Source: SIG307 sp964545045
GTDB lineage: Bacteria; Bacillota; Clostridia; Lachnospirales; Lachnospiraceae
Assembly (NCBI GenBank): GCA_964545045.1
Contig: CAZJEN010000018.1
Coordinates: 1-64,000 of the forward strand
Direction of reading: 5' to 3'
DNA: 64,000 bases
The notes beneath the pieces are model-generated. The model saw only the letters and a list, made by a program, of their open reading frames with translations, searched no databases and was not told where the DNA came from. This document shows, piece after piece, positions 63,022 to 64,000 of the stretch (its first letter is position 1; each line of letters starts with the position of its first letter). The position numbers and the translations under genes are program-made.

Positions 63022-63396
63022 CGGTGCACGACGAGCAGCCTTCAAGCCGTACTTCTTTCTTTCCTTCATACGAGGATCTCTGGTTAAGAAGCCAGCCTTC
63101 TTTAATGCCGGACGATAGTCAGCATCTGCCTGCAATAAAGCACGGGAAATACCGTGTCTGATTGCACCTGCCTGGCCGGTGAAACCACCGCCACGAACAG
63201 TTACGATAACATCGAACTTATCAGCGGTCTCGGTTAATGCGAGCGGCTGACGAACGATGAGCTTCAAGGTCTCAAGACCGAAATAATTGTCAATATCTCT
63301 CTTATTGATAGTAACCTTGCCGTTACCCGGAACGAGGTATACTCTAGCGATACTGCTCTTTCTTCTACCAGTACCGTAAAATCTTGCCTTAGCCAT
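63004..63396 (-). CDS. rpsI: 30S ribosomal protein S9
   Basis: A 130-residue ribosomal protein whose C-terminal tail reaches the P site. FYGTGRRKSSIARVYLVPG at the start, GGGFTGQAGAIRHGISRAL in the middle and the end RKKYGLKAARRAPQFSKR are diagnostic. It follows rplM by 24 bases in the conserved operon. Confidence 0.98.
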   Translation of the reverse strand: MAKARFYGTGRRKSSIARVYLVPGNGKVTINKRDIDNYFGLETLKLIVRQPLALTETADKFDVIVTVRGGGFTGQAGAIRHGISRALLQADADYRPALKKAGFLTRDPRMKERKKYGLKAARRAPQFSKR

Positions 63397-63420
63397 TTAA
63401 ATTTCCTCCTTTCGACCTAA

Positions 63421-63855
63421 TTAAAACTTAATCTCTAATGCTTCCGGCTTCTGTGCAGCATGCGGATGCTCAGCGCCAGCATATACATGTAACTTCTCAA
63501 TCATGGTTCTTCCTAACGGTCCCTTCGGAAGCATACCCTTTACTGCGAGAGTGATTACGTCGGTCGGCTTCTTATCAAGCATTTCCTTTAAGGTGGTCTC
63601 TCTCATTCCACCCGGATAATCGGAGTGCTTGTAGTAGATCTTCTGATCCATCTTCTTACCGGTAACCTTAATCTTCTCTGCGTTAACAACGATTACGTTG
63701 TCTCCGGTGTCAATAAACGGGGTAAAGGTCGGCTTATTCTTACCTCTTAAAATCTTAGCGATTTCAGAAGAAAGACGTCCTAAAGTCTGTCCCTCAGCAT
63801 CGATAACATACCACTTTCTCTCGATGGTAGCCGGGCTTGCCATAAAACTCTTCAT
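63421..63855 (-). CDS. rplM: 50S ribosomal protein L13
   Basis: A 144-residue ribosomal protein of the large subunit and assembly initiator. WYVIDAEGQTLGRLSSEIAKILRGKNK and GMLPKGPLGRTMIEKLHVYAG identify it. AAGGAGG precedes the ATG. First gene of the rplM-rpsI operon. Confidence 0.98.
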   Translation of the reverse strand: MKSFMASPATIERKWYVIDAEGQTLGRLSSEIAKILRGKNKPTFTPFIDTGDNVIVVNAEKIKVTGKKMDQKIYYKHSDYPGGMRETTLKEMLDKKPTDVITLAVKGMLPKGPLGRTMIEKLHVYAGAEHPHAAQKPEALEIKF

Positions 63856-63879
63856 AGCATTTTCCTCCTTACATTCATC

Positions 63880-63977
63880 TTCTTGTCATTCTATTTCTTC
63901 ATGGTCAGCTTCCGCTGACGATGCGGAATAACCTTACCAACATTTCGCATTATAGCGGGTACATAAAGTAAAGTCAA
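63880..63977 (-). promoter_or_regulatory. rplM promoter and leader hairpin
   Basis: On the minus strand TTGACT (63977-63972), 17 bases, TATAAT (63954-63949). The leader that follows contains GTCAGC-ggaa-GCTGAC, consistent with an L13 autoregulatory leader; this last point is by analogy. Confidence 0.75.
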
Positions 63978-64000
63978 GCGTTTTTCCATGGTTTTTTAAA

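Noticed and set aside
1..64000. tRNA or rRNA genes
   Set aside because: No cloverleaf with TTCGA-type arm or rRNA sequence was seen in the intergenic regions.

Overview
The window looks like part of the chromosome of a spore-forming, low-to-moderate-GC member of the Clostridia, most likely a Lachnospiraceae-type gut anaerobe. Evidence for this: sporulation genes (spoIIAA-spoIIAB-sigF, spoVAA/AB/AC, spoVAD/AE), a T-box leader before valS, an ECF-type vitamin transporter subunit, GntR/MocR regulators, strong AGGAGG ribosome sites, TTGACA/TATAAT promoters and many plant-glycan enzymes. Most genes lie on the minus strand. A run of exactly 100 N (27694-27793) shows this is a draft scaffold.

Layout. 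1-3 kb: start of argF, a trigger-factor-like lipoprotein, and spoVAD-spoVAE. 3-6 kb: a vitamin B6 salvage locus (kinase plus ECF S component, divergent MocR/PdxR-type regulator cut short at its C-terminus). 6-10.6 kb: MATE exporter, GH27 glycosidase, CBS-containing family II pyrophosphatase. 10.6-28.5 kb: an Rhs polymorphic-toxin island. It reads, on the minus strand: promoter, c-di-GMP-I-type riboswitch with terminator, a small YD-repeat/TP-rich secreted protein, a giant secreted Rhs protein (about 4,617 residues if whole), its immunity gene, an IS110-family element inserted in the array, then an orphan toxin tip with its own immunity gene. The giant gene is split into two frames at a G8 tract; removing one G restores one continuous protein. 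28.6-31.8 kb: GH43 enzyme and carboxylesterase. 31.9-36.5 kb: an NAD-salvage operon (pncA, PRPP synthetase, nadV, nadE, NrtR-like regulator) behind a promoter that carries two copies of one palindrome. 36.57-37.02 kb: a 450-bp giant imperfect hairpin. 37-42 kb: spoVAC/AB/AA, a small membrane protein, sigF, spoIIAB, spoIIAA and a TPR membrane protein. 42-47.7 kb: T-box-valS and a GGDEF-EAL protein. 47.7-52.9 kb: apiosidase-like glycosidase, transglutaminase lipoprotein, frameshifted ECF sigma factor, GNAT. 52.9-54.7 kb: asnS behind an apparent ribosome-mediated attenuator with a six-Asn leader peptide. 54.7-59.5 kb: two ABC exporter operons, each with a visible control region. 59.6-64 kb: Cthe_2159-like lipoprotein, SDR, D-Ala-D-Ala carboxypeptidase, rplM-rpsI.

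Most interesting points: (1) the poly-Asn leader peptide with mutually exclusive hairpins before asnS, a classical attenuation design where Firmicutes usually use a T-box; (2) a second-messenger riboswitch controlling an Rhs toxin operon whose main gene appears switchable at a G8 tract; (3) the displaced toxin/immunity pair with an IS110 insertion and a visible bridge-RNA candidate; (4) the giant hairpin lying exactly where spoVAC ends, with spoVAD-spoVAE 34 kb away. All calls come from reading the sequence; no database search was run.
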